Shown piece after piece: positions 1-12,290 of a stretch of DNA of 64,000 bases. The stretch comes from Cannabis sativa. Lineage: Eukaryota > Streptophyta > Magnoliopsida > Rosales > Cannabaceae. The notes beneath the pieces were generated by a model that saw only the letters and a program-made list of their open reading frames with translations, did not search any database and had not been told where the DNA came from. Position 1 is the stretch's first letter. Each line of letters starts with the position of its first letter. The DNA is taken from NCBI RefSeq assembly GCF_029168945.1, contig NC_083609.1, positions 20,829,501-20,893,500 of the forward strand, written 5' to 3'. Position numbers and translations under genes: made by a program.

Positions 1-1837
1 TTCATCTGTGTAAACCTAGTAACATTATAGGGCCCATCCAAATTATTTGTCATGTGTGAGCCTATATGTTTGCTTTTGGGCTTAGATGGATATAGGAAGC
101 CCATTTAAGTTTTAAGTAATTAAATGGACAAGGTTGCTAAAATAAAACTTTCACATAAGTAATTTTATTTAGGCCCAATTAGAATTGGGCTTATTCAATG
201 AATAATAATTATTTATTTAATGGTTAAATTCCTCTCCTTTGGGCCTTTTGTGAGGCTTAGGGGGCCAATAGTAGTAGGTATGACATACTGAACCCAGCCC
301 TCCCTCACATGAACCACCCCAATTGTGAAGGCCCATTTGTCTTATTTAAATAATTTTATTAGGTTAATTATATTAGTCTAACCTAATTTAAAATTAAATT
401 AGCCACATAATTAGCTTTAAAATATATCAAATTTATTTTTTCATTGAATATTTTAAAGTTAATTTTAGGAAAACGCTTAGTTAATTGAAATATATTCTAG
501 ATAGTTAATTCTAGTGACTAGTTATATTTTCTAATATTTAATTAGGAAAATATTTTAAGTTGAAAATTAATTATTTATTTTAATTAATTTTGGACCAACT
601 TAAATAAAGAAAATTTTCCTAGTATTAAATTAGAATTAATAATTAAGTTTCTTTAATACTTGATTATTTAATTCTTGTATTTAATACATTTAATTAAATT
701 AAAAATTAAACATTTAAGTTGATTTCATTCTTGATACTTAAATATTATTATTTTCAGAATATTTAATTAAATAGAAAATTATTTTAAGTTGGAAATTTTA
801 ATTTCAGAACAACTTAAATTTGAATAATTTTCAATATATATTTTAATAATCATTTTTTTAAATTAGAAATTGCATTTTTTATTTAAATGCAGAAAATTTG
901 AATTTTTCTTGAAAAATAGATTAAAGTTGAAAATTATTTATTTTAATTTTAGACCAACTTAAATCATTATATTTTTCTTTTAAATGATTAATTAAAAATA
1001 AGTGCACTAAAATATATTATAATTAAAAGTAAATTAATTAGTCAATGAAAGTCTAGATAGTTATTATCTATTTGCTTGAAGTATTTTTCTAGTGATATTT
1101 AATTAAATAGAAAATTAATATTTAAGTTAATTTTCATTATGATACTTAAATATTTGAAATTTTCTTAAATATTTAATTAAATAGGAAAATTATATTTATG
1201 TTGAAAATTAATTTTTTAATTTTGGACCAACATAAAATTAGAATAATTTTTTCAGGATTTATTTTATTTTATTATATAGCATTTTCGAAAATTTTATTTT
1301 TTTAAATACATTAATTTTCGAAATGCAATATATATTTATAAAAAATTAAATTTGAGTTGTAAATTAATTTAAATTAATTTTGAGACAACTTAAATTGAAT
1401 AATTTTCTAAATATTTATTGAAAAATTATTACTCAGATGGAAATAATTCATTTTATTTTTCATATTCGTGTAAGTATAATTTTATAAATATTAAATTAAA
1501 ATTTATATTTAGAATTTTATTCTAAATTAGAAATTTTAATTAAATGAATATATATTTTAAAAATAAATTGATTAAAATAAACATTAGAAGAAAATACACT
1601 TTAAATAATGAGCTTTATTATTAGGACATTCGATCTCCATTGTTGGTGCTACATAGTTCTTGTTTTAGTGAGTAATCTTCCCTAATGGAAGAACGTTCAT
1701 TAGCAATTTCACGCCGTAGATCTCGAAAGATAAGTATTTTTGTAAGTGTTTTATTTTTAGTATGGATCACCCTAATGGTGGCGACTATTAGTAAGACTTA
1801 CAAAAGTATGAAACATTGGTAGAAGCTCATAAGATAG
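1..1837 (+). mobile_element. Leader (5' untranslated interior) of defective Copia copy A
   Basis: Non-coding, very AT-rich sequence that aligns by eye with the leader of Copia copy E (about 22078-23460) and with the minus-strand leaders of B and C. Shared landmarks are the block beginning TTCATCTGTGT at the window edge, the ACATACTGAACCCAGC segment near 283, and the pre-gag motifs CCCTAATGG at 1679 and 1771. The 5' end of the element (LTR and primer site) lies outside the window. No open frame of note. Confidence 0.75.
1721..1837 (+). repeat. 117-bp direct repeat, left copy, flanking the Athila fragment
   Basis: Runs from TCTCGAAAGATAAG to AGCTCATAAGATAG and recurs at 4337-4453 at the same length with only a handful of substitutions. 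It is Copia leader sequence, duplicated on both sides of the Athila fragment; a normal integration would duplicate only about 5 bp. Confidence 0.85.
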
Positions 1838-3357
1838 TGATAATTCTATGGTATAGAGTTATTTTTATGCTTTTAAACTAAAAGTATTGTGAGAAGAGTA
1901 GTGAAAATGTGTTTATTTGCTTAATTTTAATTAGTTTTAGTGTTATTTTCTATTTAGTAACCTAACTTTAAGTCTTGTAAATATTGATATTGTTGGGTGT
2001 GTTTTTCCAATTAATTGTGCTTGTTTGTTGTTGAAAAAGGAAGAATTAAATTGATAGGAAAAAGAAAAGGAAGCAAGGAAGAAAAGGAACACAAGCTGAA
2101 ATTGGGGCAGATTGCTGAAGCAATGCTGAAGCGAATTCAGCATCCTGGCAGTGACGTGGAAACACGAGTTTCACTTATCCACCTCAGCAAATTCGGTCCA
2201 GTCACTCAAATTACACTAGCCAGCTGACGTGGAAGAAAGGGGACTAACCCTAGTGGGCCAAAGTGGAAAATTTCGGGCTTCTATTTTGGGGTATGAAGTT
2301 GGTACACTAAAAACCCAACATCTAAAAGAGGAGGAAAACCAAGTACACCATCATCATCTTCATTATCACGTATGGGAGCTGCTGCAACATTTTTGAGAGG
2401 AGTAATTACAGCAGGAAGTACAACAAAGAAGAAAGAAGAGGGGACCAAGCTTTAGTGTTTGACTTTTATTTTACCCTTTCTTAATAGTTTTCTTTCTTTT
2501 CTTCTTTTATTGTTGTTTGTACTTAGTCTCAAAAACTTTGTGAGATTGTAAACTTGGGCAGCAGCCATGGATGAATATTTTTTACTTTGGATTTTATTTT
2601 CTTACTTGAATATGAGCTAGACTTTTGAGTTTTGAATGGCTATGAACTTCTATGTTGGGTATAATTAATTTTTAAGCTTACTTTAGTATTTTTTTGCCTT
2701 TGTTCATTCAAGTGAGTTTCATTTTAATTGATTGTTGGTTCTTGGCCATGAATAACAATTTGCTAAGCTAGATCTTGTTCCGGAAGGGCTAGATCTAGTA
2801 GTTCAACTTGAATGGAGCAAGTGAAAACCTAGATTTAGGCTTTTCTTTGTAAGTGGAATATGAATATTTCATTTACCTTGCATAACTTATGAAATTAATG
2901 CTTGAACAGTGTTCTGCTTGCTGGTTTGATATAGGAATATATTGAGCTAAATGGTAGAATTAAATTTGTGAGTGTTGGAAAATTCTCACAAGTCTAGAGG
3001 AATTTTTTGTTATCTCTGTGCAGAATGCTAGAGTAATGCTGAACCGATGCTGTAACACCTGGGAAAAAACCTGACTAGAAAGAATTAGCTATTCAAGCCA
3101 TTTTTTGCCATATTACATTTTTTTTATCTTGCAAACAATTTTTCTAGCAGCAGTAGTTTTAATTTTAGCAAGTTTAATTCATGTCATTTTTAATTTTGAA
3201 TCATTACTCAACCATTTCCATATTATTTCCTCTTACTTAAAGTTGTAATTAGTTGATTTTACATCAAACTTTGTTTGCAATCCCTGTGGAGACGATCTTA
3301 CTTATCACTTTATTACTTTTGTGACTGCGTATACTTGCGTATATAATTTTCACAACA
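1838..3357 (+). repeat. Athila-type Gypsy 5' LTR
   Basis: Begins TGATAATTC exactly where the host repeat stops and ends with CACAACA six bases before a tRNA-Asp-type primer site. The end region holds the Athila-like strings CCTGTGGAGACGATC and ACTTGCGTATATAA. The length of about 1.5 kb is usual for the lineage. No second LTR is present in the window, so the right half of the element is missing. Short open frames at 2015-2227 and on the reverse strand are not coding in my view. Confidence 0.75.
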
Positions 3358-3363
3358 AGTTTT

Positions 3364-3378
3364 TGGCGCCGTTGCCGG
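3364..3378 (+). other. Primer binding site, tRNA-Asp type
   Basis: TGGCGCCGTTGCCGG is complementary to the 3' end of plant tRNA-Asp and is the standard primer site of Athila/Tat elements. It follows the LTR end after a six-base spacer. Confidence 0.85.
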
Positions 3379-3491
3379 GGATTGAAACTAAAAATTATGT
3401 ATTATCAACTATTTTGCAATTTATTTTCTGGTTTCAAGTTTTAATCCTATTTGGTGCGCTGAATTTTTCTTTTTCAGGTGTAATCTAGTGT

Positions 3492-4349
3492 ATGAACGAG
3501 CACGAAGAAGACCTTGAACTTGCTCCTATTGACCCCGAAATTGAACGCACTTTGAGACAAAGGAGAAAGGAACAAAAGGCTAAGAAACGCTGCAATATGG
3601 TCGATGGGTTTGAAGTTGGGGGTGCTCATAATGATGCAAATCCTATTGCTTTGGCCGATGATAGAGCCCGAGCAATAAGAGAGTATGCAGCCCCTATGTT
3701 CAGTGAGCTTAATCCGGGTATTGTGAGACCCAAAATCCAAGCACCTCACTTTGAGCTCAAGCCCGTCATGTTTCAAATGCTCCAAATGGTTGGTCAATTT
3801 GGTGGGTTGCCAACGGAAGATCCTCACCTCCATATTCGCTCATTTTTGGAGGTGAGTGATTCTTTCAAGCTACAAGGAGTAAGTGAAGAGGCTTTAAGAT
3901 TGAAGTTGTTCCCATTTTCCTTGAGGGATTGGGCTAGAGCATGGCTTAATACTCTTCCTCCCAATTCGGTGACTAATTGGAATGACTTGGCTGAAAAATT
4001 CTTGAGAAAGTACTTTCCTCCAACAAGAAATGCAAAGTTTCGAAGCGAGATCATGTCTTTTCAACAATTGGAAGACGAGACTACTAGTGATGCATGGGAA
4101 AGATTCAAGGAGTTGTTGAGGAAGTGCCCACACCATGTTATTCCTCATTGTATCGAACTTGAGACATTTTACAATGGTCTCAATGCAGCCTCTAGGATGG
4201 TGTTGGACGCTTCCGCTAATGGAGCCATTCTTTCCAAGTCTTACAATGAAGCTTTTGAGATTTTGGAAAGGATAGCTAGCAACAACTATCAATGGTCAAC
4301 TAATAGAGCTCCCACAAGTCGAAAGGTAGCGGGTGTTCTCGAAAGATAA
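3492..4349 (+). pseudogene. gag: Athila gag, 3'-truncated and fused to host leader sequence
   Basis: This encodes the start of a Gypsy Gag (capsid precursor that packages element RNA in cytoplasmic particles). The 285-codon frame starts at the first ATG after the primer site. Residues 1-90 are charged and low in structure; from about residue 139 (LFPFSLRDWARAWLNTLP) it matches the retrotransposon gag domain, with the typical W-x-L-x-x-x-F-x-x-x-Y/F-F pattern and the FKELLRKCPHH region after it. The true gag ends near 4336, where the sequence switches to the second copy of the 117-bp leader repeat, which supplies the last few codons and the stop. Nucleocapsid zinc knuckle, protease and pol are all absent. 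The frame itself has no internal stop, so the truncation may be fairly recent or the fragment short enough to stay open by chance. It cannot make a working Gag. Confidence 0.8.
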
Positions 4350-4453
4350 GTATTTTTGTAAGTGTTTTCTTTTTAGTATGGATAACCCTAATGGTGGCGA
4401 CTATTAGTAAGACTTACAAAAGTATGAAACAATAGTGGAAGCTCATAAGATAG
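4337..4453 (+). repeat. 117-bp direct repeat, right copy
   Basis: Second copy of 1721-1837. Differences include ATTTTT/CTTTTT, GATCACC/GATAACC and CATTGGTAG/CAATAGTGG. After it the Copia leader of copy A resumes without loss (AATGGCCTTGACTCTCG). Confidence 0.85.
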
Positions 4454-7400
4454 AATGGCCTTGACTCTCGTCTAAACAGGACAACGCTGGATTCTTATCT
4501 TGATCGAATAAAAGGTTGCTATAATGTTTTTCATTTTAGATGAGCTGAAAACTCTATTCAATGGATGGTATCTTTGACTCTCGCCTAAATGGGACACTGA
4601 TATCAGTTTGTTGAAGACCTTGGAAATTATTTAGGATTGTATATTTTAGTATTTTCGCTTGTCATTCCTATTTGGTATATGTTTAATAATTTCTGAATTG
4701 TGTATGAATTTATATTGAACCATGTTATTTTCTATTATTAATTGTTGTTCAAATTTTGAATCTTCATTGTTGGTCTAACTTGGCTTGTTGTTTTTAATGG
4801 GACAAATCCCTAATGGATTGTCATCTAATAGACAAACATAATAGTGTTAGATCTCAATAGATAAATATTTGTAAATGCAACATCTAGTTGTTCATCAATA
4901 GATGACACCTTAGACTAGTATTTACAATATGAAACAATGAAGAAGTTTATAAAAATAAGAATAACTTTGACTCTCGCTAATCGGGACATCGTTGGATTCT
5001 TATTTTTAATCAAAATTATCCTTTATTTTTTCCTCTTAGCTTATTCATTACGAATTAGCTTAAATAATATATATCATTGGACGAATTATTTATAAATCAT
5101 TTGCTTATAATGTCATTCTGATTTCTCTTGAGAAATTGAATGGCGCATATGACTATATTCCCAACATTCTATCCTAAAATGATATAAATCCTCAATCTTA
5201 GAAATCTCCTACTTGTATATGTTTACTTTAGGCAAATCATACTTAGAGTTAGATTAGTAGTGGTGGTCCAAGCTAGAATAAAACTCATTGAACATTTGGT
5301 ATAAATTTAAGTCTTTGACTTTAAATTTTAGATTCCAAATAAAAATTTTATATTTCTATTTCAACAATACAATACAGTTAAACTTTCACAAGTGATTAAT
5401 ATCCATTTTCTGTCAATGGATTCAAACGGTATGTTAATATGGAATATGAGTTTAGTATTCTGTGACCAGGATCCACTTGCACTATTCTAAGAACTCTTTA
5501 TTGTAACTAGACCTAAGTCATCAAAAGACCACAACCACATATTTTATAAATCTAAGGCATTTGTATCTTATTCATAGTGGTTTTGACAAGATCATTCTCT
5601 GCAAAGAGTCAATATGCCTATATCCACTGAAAGGAACATCATCTTATGATGTACATTCAGGGGTGGATATGAGTTTTCGTTATATTCTTAAGACGATCAC
5701 TCTAGATTTTACCTTATGTAAAGAAATTTGAAATGTTTGAAAAACTTCATGAATTTCTAGCAATGGTGGAAAACCATTAAGGTAATAAGTGGTTAAAGAT
5801 CTACGAACTGATAGGGGTGGAGAAATATTTAGATACGCAGTTCAAAAATCATTAAGTTGATTTTTTGAACTATATCCAAACTTACCTCCCCAAAAATTCG
5901 ATTTGCATATTGATGATAGTATAAGGTCTATGATTAATTATCGTTGCCTAAATCCTTCTAGGGATATACCCTAGTGAAAGAAAATTTCAGAATGATGGAA
6001 TGGTTATGTACTTAGTATAAACCATTACTAGATTCATGGATGGCCTAATCGTTATCTTAACAAAAGCTAGAACTGTTAACCAAGGTTTGCATGTTTGTTA
6101 GCTATTCTAAGTGATTAGGGGTGGACCATCCCATAGTCATTAGATAAGAAAGTGTTTGTTTTAACAAATACTACTTTTCTAAGAAAATAACTAAGTCTGA
6201 AAACAAAGTAGCAAGTAGAGGAGATATTTTTTTTCTTGATTCCAAAAAAGTTCTATCATCTTATTCGATTTAAGATGATCCCACTTCCTCTGTTGTTTTG
6301 ACACAGCCGAAGAAGACAATACCATTTAGTATTCTTAAACAAAAATTCACAGTACCTTATCGTAGTGGCAGGGTTTCAAGGAACTCACCCTGTTATGACT
6401 TGGGAGACACTTGTGATTAAAATCCATTGTTAGTTTAAACAAGTAATGGATTGTCATAATAAGAAACTAAGAAGCAATGCCAAGAGAACTATGGTTAAAA
6501 CTATTCATATGGAACAACCAAAAGTTTTCTATTACAAGGATAAGAAAGGAAACTTTTGTGAGTAGGTCTATTCAATAGACTTAACAAAACTTCCTTTTCC
6601 TGGTATTATAAGTTTGAGATTATCTAAACCTGTGGCTTGTGGTATGCCTGGTATTTTACTTACTCTAGCGCAAGCAATTTACTTTAGTAAGTTGCTTGAG
6701 CCTTTTTCTAATGGCAATCTATAGAAGCTTCTCAACTTCTAGACATAGATTTTATTTATCTAAGGAAAAGTTTCAACTATTCTAGAAAAGATAAAGGCCA
6801 ATGAAAGAATTCCTTAGGATCAATAGTGAGAGGTCTCAAATATGGTTTCCTATGCATTAGACCAGACACCTGTTGTTGAGTGGGAGTAATTAGTAGGCAT
6901 CAGATTAATCCAGGAAAGGAACATTGGAAGACAATCAAGTGAATCTTAAGATCAAGAAGAGGAACTATATGTTAGTCAATAAGGGTGTATTTAATACTTT
7001 AAGACTACACCAAATCAGATTTCTAGACTTGCCTTAGTGCTAGAAAGTCTGCTGATGAGATGGAGATTACTTTGGGGATAGAGTAGTGATTTTGGAGAAG
7101 TGTAAAAACCTATCTGAAGTCTCTAAGTCTACCACAGAGACTGAATGTTAAAGTTGCATGAAAGATACTTATTCAGTCTTAGGAAAGCTCTATACATTTT
7201 TGGCATTGTTCCAACATTTATTAACTACTAGTGTTACTTCCTGACTAACGCAAAAGTAGTCGCCAAAAAGTAAAGAATCAAGTATCCCTAGAGGAGTAGA
7301 CATATAAAGAGGAATTTCACAATATCAAGAATTTTGTGATTAAGGAAATGTAATGGTGGAAGGAAGGTTGTATTGAATACAACCTGTCAGATCCTATTAC

Positions 7401-7495
7401 GGAGAGTATACTACATACTACACTTGATCTGGATATCAAGGCGTTGAGATTATTTGAAATGCACTTTTTGTTTTATATTAGTGCAAGTGGGAGTT
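4454..7495 (+). pseudogene. Non-coding pol-derived interior of Copia copy A
   Basis: The interior of a Ty1/Copia element with no usable reading frame. It opens with pre-gag motifs (GACTCTCG at 4463, 4573 and 4974). Traces of pol can be recognised: 5810-5850 resembles the integrase stretch encoding the T-D-R-G-G-E-Y motif of copy E (25084-25130), and 6390-7200 carries broken reverse transcriptase/RNase H sequence. It ends in the polypurine tract AAGTGGGAG just before the LTR. The same altered interior, with the same insertions and losses, is present in B (31894-34900) and C (57310-60350), so the damage predates their dispersal. It makes no protein. Confidence 0.7.
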
Positions 7496-8057
7496 TGTTG
7501 GGTTTTGTGCCCTAAATAAAACCCATTTCAATATAATCAGATTTACTAATTAATAAAGATTAGAAACCACATTTTATGTTGCATGGTTCACATGATTTAT
7601 TTCATGATTATCTTTAATGTATAAATTCTATTAAGTCTAGAAATATGTATTTGTTCGTGATTATAGTGTTGTCAGCACAGTGGAATATAATCATGATTAT
7701 ATGTTCAAAAGTTTATTTCCTGATTTGTCAGTTCACTGGATTTAGACTGGCATGATAATCAGCGATAGGTATACTTACACCTTGGATAAGTCTTATGTCT
7801 TTTCCAAGGCATTGGCAAAGTTTACCAGTATCAGATGTATGCAGTATACATTGCAAGGGACTGATATTGAACTTGGATTAGATATGATAAACTTATCGAA
7901 ATATCAATTGAATTCAATATCACCTAGTTGATCCTAGATCAAATGATCTTAATCCTGACATGGTTAGGCTCGATCTCAAGAGTGTTATTCGTGTTCTTTG
8001 ATTTGTTAGTTAAGCGTACTTTTTGGTCAGGGTGATACGTACATTTTGGGAACCTGG
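7496..8057 (+). repeat. Copia copy A 3' LTR, 5' part only
   Basis: Starts TGTTGGGTTTTGTGCCC right after the polypurine tract and follows the family LTR as far as GATACGTACATTTTGGGAAC. At 8058 a new LTR of the same family begins, so copy D has inserted here. The remaining roughly 1.3 kb of A's LTR is not found in the window. Confidence 0.8.
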
Positions 8058-8756
8058 TGTTGGGTTTTATGCCCTAAATAAAACTCATTTCAATATAATC
8101 AGATTTACTTATTAATATAGATGAGAAATAACATTTAATGTTGCATGGTTCACATGATTTATTTCATGATTATATGTACATAATGTATGAATTCATCTGA
8201 AACCCTTTTCACATACTTGATCCTTTTTATTGTGTTGTCAACACATTGGAAAGTAAACATGACTATGTGAATAAAGTTTCCTAGATTTATCAGACACAGG
8301 GTTTTACTGATATGATAATCTACAACAGAGTTTACTTGCATTTGGAGAAATACTATGTTCTTTCCAGAGCATTAGCTAAAGTAAAGCTCAGGTTGGATGC
8401 ATGGAGTATGCATCGGAAGGGACCGATATTGAACTTTGACTTAGATTTATTAAACTTACCGTAATATCTATTCAAGTCAATATCGCCTAGTTGATCCTAG
8501 ATCAAATGATCTTAATCCTGTTATGATTAGGCTCAATCTCAGGAGGCTATTCGTGTTCTTTGTTTTGTTAGTTAAGCCTACTTTCAGGTCAGGGTGATAC
8601 GTACATTTTGGGAACACGGTAGTGCAATTGAGTGGGAGCGCTAACATAAACATGAAATCTATAGCTTCTATCTGGCGAATAGTAAGCAAAGGATGATCTC
8701 CTTCGAGCTTGACCAAACGAAAATAAATGGTGGAGTACTCATTTCACATAAGCTAA
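8058..8756 (+). repeat. Copia copy D 5' LTR, first part
   Basis: Begins TGTTGGGTTTTATGCCC, the family LTR start, and is split after GCTAA by the Gypsy element. With 17819-18992 it makes an LTR of about 1.87 kb, like the 1.9-kb LTRs of E and C. The reverse-strand frame at 8477-8716 is a repeat artefact. Confidence 0.85.
8752..8756. repeat. Target-site duplication GCTAA (left) of the Gypsy element
   Basis: Matches 17814-17818 exactly. A 5-bp duplication is normal for Ty3/Gypsy integrase. Confidence 0.9.
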
Positions 8757-10828
8757 TGTAATGACCGCTCTAGTATATGGATTAGTAAAGGCAATTAGCA
8801 CTAATTTTTATTATTTTATTATTATTTGTGAATTAATTTATTTGTGGACCCCAATATTTAGAAATAAATATTAGAGTTATAATTTCTCAATTTCGGAGAT
8901 TTTATTAAACTCTAGGGGTATTATCTAGCTTGTATGTGCAATATGTTATTTTTGTAATTTTTGTTTGGCGACAACGGAAAATGCGATGGATGGCTAGATT
9001 GATCACATGGGTAAGTTTAGAACCTTATTTCATAGTGGGAAATATTTTAGAGAAAATATTTTATCGGGATTGAGCGGGGTTATGGAATTGACCATTTTAC
9101 CCCTAGCTTTAGAATTAACCAAGTTTTAACCTTAAGGGCTTTTTAGTCTTTTCTTAATTGGTGAGGGGTAGGTGGCTGCCCTTAGTAATGACACCTATTT
9201 TTATTTTGAATTTTAACTAAATGAAAAAGAGTTTTATTTTGAAAAAGAGATTAAAAATTAAAGAAAATCAAGAACCAATCCTCTTTTCTCTCTCTTGGGG
9301 TTCGGCTCTCTCAAACCAGAAGGAAAAAACCCAAAGTTTTCTTCATAATTTCTGTATTTTCATCCAAGGATTCAAGGGAAAACATCTAAGGTAACCCTAG
9401 CTCCTTTCTCTTTCAAGTTCATGAAGTTGTAGGTTGGTTTTTGAGGTGATTTTGGGTAATAGGGGCTGTTAGGGTTTAAGGTTTGCTTAGTTCGAATTTT
9501 AGGGTTTGTTTAGCTTAATTCTAGTTCATGGTAGCTGGTTTAGAGATTGGTTGTTGGTTTTGAGCAATTCTAAGCTTTGAGTTCAAGCTTTAAGCTTTAA
9601 TGGCAAGTTGATATTTATTGTGTTTTTCTGTGAAATGCTGGCTGGGTTTTATTGTGTATGCCTTGATTAGGAGCTCTGGAGAATTTGGTATCAATTGGTG
9701 GAAAATTGAGCAAAGAAGGAAGTGTTTTGGGAATACTGGTGCAAGCCCAAACTTGGCAGAGGTTTGCCATGCCCCAAAAACCGGTTTGCCGGTTTTGGCA
9801 GGATTCCCGAACACTTCGTTTTCTCAATTTTTGTCCATTTTGGTACCTCGGTTTGGTGTTTCCCCATTTCCAGAGTTAGAATAACCCCTTTAGAGTATTG
9901 CAGAACCTAGGGTTTTGGTTTTGGGTTTCCCGGGATTAGGGTTTTAATCATATGACTTACCCGGTTTCAAAATGTGATTAGGGCATCCATCTAGCACAGA
10001 AATTCCGTTCAGGTCGGCTAGCACACTTGAATTCGGAAAACAGGTAAGAACTGTGTATAATGTATGATGTGATTATCTGAATGTATGTATGTGTTAATAT
10101 GTATACATGCTTATTTATTGTGATTCATACACTACCAACACTTGTACGGTTGTGGTACGGAGTGCATTGGTAAGGTGTGTGATGTTTGGAAGTACGTCAT
10201 AGTGTTACCAGCACTTGTACGGGAAGGTACAAGGTGGTTGTGGTACAACACTAGATAGTACTTAGGGTGCGGTCATACCTTACATATACTAATACGAAGG
10301 TATAATGAGTGTATGTGGTACATGGTATATGGTCGTGTCCCAGTTAGAACGTTCATACTCATCTGTTAAGCTCTGTAAATAGGTGTATGGGCGCCTATTT
10401 ACAGGTCAGAAATTATATGATATGTTATATGCATTTCTTGCGAGTACGGTGACTCACGGTTCGCTTCCTTGTGTAGGTAAAGGAAAGGCGAAAGCTGAAC
10501 AGGAGTGAACCTGAGCTCGGGTGAGATTGTACATGTCAAGCAGCGCGACCTGGAGTGTTCGGTCTCGGGACATCTGGGAGTTGTATTTTGAAAGTCGCTG
10601 TGCGACCTGTAAATCTGTATATTTTGGAATGTATGCTTAAAAAGTAAAGTTTGTAAAGTTTTAAAAATCGGGATCCCGGCACTTGTAAATATTTTATTAA
10701 ATTACAAAGTTTAGTATTTAATGCAAAAGTTTTAATTTGACACGTTTTTCAAGAACTTTCTTTGATCAAGAAAGATTGCACAATTATTGAAAAAGCACTG
10801 TAGCGTGCCTTAGCATTAGGGCGTTACA
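8757..10828 (+). repeat. Gypsy 5' LTR (2072 bp)
   Basis: TG...CA termini, same length as the 3' LTR. Differs from it by scattered single bases and by three clustered blocks (near 9741-9760, 10008-10035 and 10438-10470). Open frames at 9590-9910 on both strands lie in the LTR and are not genes. Confidence 0.95.
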
Positions 10829-10832
10829 ATTT

Positions 10833-10844
10833 TGGTATCAGAGC
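10833..10844 (+). other. Primer binding site, initiator tRNA-Met type
   Basis: TGGTATCAGAGC starts four bases after the LTR end and is complementary to the 3' end of plant initiator tRNA-Met. Confidence 0.9.
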
Positions 10845-11110
10845 CGCCAGGTTTGTCTACCGAAGCTTGCTATGACATGTACAATCTTCATCAGAGAAAG
10901 CTCGGTTCACGGTTCAGTAAGCCTGTACCTGTTTAGTATCTTAAATAAATGTGAATGTGAAAGCATGTTAGGAAGCATATTAGATTTAAATTAAATATAT
11001 TTTCTTAAAAGAAAAGAAAGTGTGTTGCCTTTAAGTTATTAAGAGCGGTGTTAATTTTGATCGCTGTCTAACCTGCCTGGCTTATGGATTCGCAGGCTAA
11101 GTCCTATTAA

Positions 11111-12290
11111 ATGGACGCCCCGCGAAATACAAGAAGTCAGGGTGGCATGGTTGAGACCGGAGGCGGTCAGAGGAATCCCCAAAATCCTCGTGGTCGCGGC
11201 CGTGGCCGTGGCAGAACTCAGGGTGGTCGCCCTGTAAATCCACCTCAAGCTCCTCCTGATTGGGAGCAAAGGTTTGCGGAGATGCAAGATAGAATCCGCC
11301 CACAAGATGAAGAGATCCAAAGGTTGAGGCAAAGCGGGGTCCTCTGCCGTGCCTCCTCGAAGTTCAGGCCGTTGCAGTTCCTGCGGTGCCAGCAGAACAA
11401 CCTGTTGTTGGCAACCGTATGGAACCGTTGTACGAAAGATTTCGAAAACAGGCACCTCCAGTGTTTCTGGGAGGCCCTGATGTGATGAAGGCCGAGCAGT
11501 GGCTTTCGGTAATAGAACGCATCCTCAATTTTATGGGAGTGGTTGGAAATGACCGGGTAACCTGTGCCACTTTCCAGTTTCAGGAAGACGCTCTCGTGTG
11601 GTGGGAGTTAATAACCTCACTCGAGACGTCACGCCGATGACACAGGAAGAATTCAAGGAGTTGTTTAACTCCAAGTATTACAATGAAGCGGTCCGCGGTG
11701 CAAAGCGGAAAGAGTTCAACGATGCGGTTCAGCGAGGGAATGTCGGTTGCGGAATATACGACGAAGTTTGACCGGTTGGCCAAGTTGGCAGCGGGAATTG
11801 TGCCAACCGACTTCAGTAAAAAGGAAAAATACTTGGCGGGTTTGAGTGCAAAAATTAGACATGATCTGGTTATTACTACTACTGAGGCAACCACTTATGC
11901 GGAGATGGTTGAAAAGGCTTTGAGAGCCGAGGGTGCGGTAAAGTTCCTTCAGGAGGCCCGGGTGACTCCGAGTGTTGGTGGAACCCCCACTATTCCTACT
12001 CCTGTTTATGGTAGGGATGGTGGTGACTCCACCACCGAGCAGAAAAGAAAAGTTGTTCCGGCACGGTGGCTCGGGGCAAAGCAAGCGGTTCCGTGGGAAC
12101 CAAGGCAGAGGGGGACGCCAGGGTTACCCTTCTCCTGAGTGTCCAAGGTGCAAGAAACATCATCGGGAGAGTGTAACCGGAAGACATGCTTCCTGTGTGG
12201 TATGGTGGGGCATTTCAAGAAAGATTGCCCCCGTGCAAAGAAAGAGGAGCCAAAAGCCGAGGTGAAACCGGTTCTGCTCGTGTGTTTGCC
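11111..12290 (+). pseudogene. gag: Gypsy gag, broken by several frameshifts
   Basis: Gag packages element RNA. Its pieces lie in order but in changing frames. Frame 2 from 11111: an N-terminus rich in Arg-Gly (RGRGRGRTQGG). Frame 1 from about 11386: the capsid-like stretch with MKAEQWLSVIERIL and ALVWWE. Frame 3 at about 11625-11725. Frame 1 again from about 11735 (MSVAEYTTKFDRLAKLA). Frame 2 at about 12050-12160. Frame 1 at about 12165-12270, with the zinc knuckle [14 protein letters not shown]. Pol then continues in frame 3. I count about six frame changes in 1.2 kb, against none in the next 3.2 kb. Tekay elements normally encode gag-pol as one frame, so Gag would have to come from another copy. 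Small indel errors in the assembly are an alternative explanation. Confidence 0.8.

Noticed and set aside
3474..4292. Reverse-strand frames opposite the Athila gag
   Set aside because: They are shadows of the gag frame on the other strand with no motif of their own.
8477..8716. A 79-codon frame antisense to the Copia LTR, recurring at 27843-28082, 31235-31474, 39591-39830 and 56650-56889 with nearly the same protein
   Set aside because: It begins at TTG rather than ATG, lies wholly in the LTR, and its similarity follows from the copies being the same young repeat. In the older solo LTR J the same frame has a stop.
9470..9520. TTAGGGTTTAAGG-like strings suggesting interstitial telomere repeats
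   Set aside because: Only isolated partial matches within the Gypsy LTR; no tandem TTTAGGG array.
9590..9910. Overlapping frames on both strands, repeated at 16575-16890
   Set aside because: They are inside the Gypsy LTRs, change with the variable block, and show no domain.
10833..10844. Primer sites considered as tRNA gene pieces
   Set aside because: Only the 3'-end complement is present, directly beside LTR ends; no tRNA cloverleaf.
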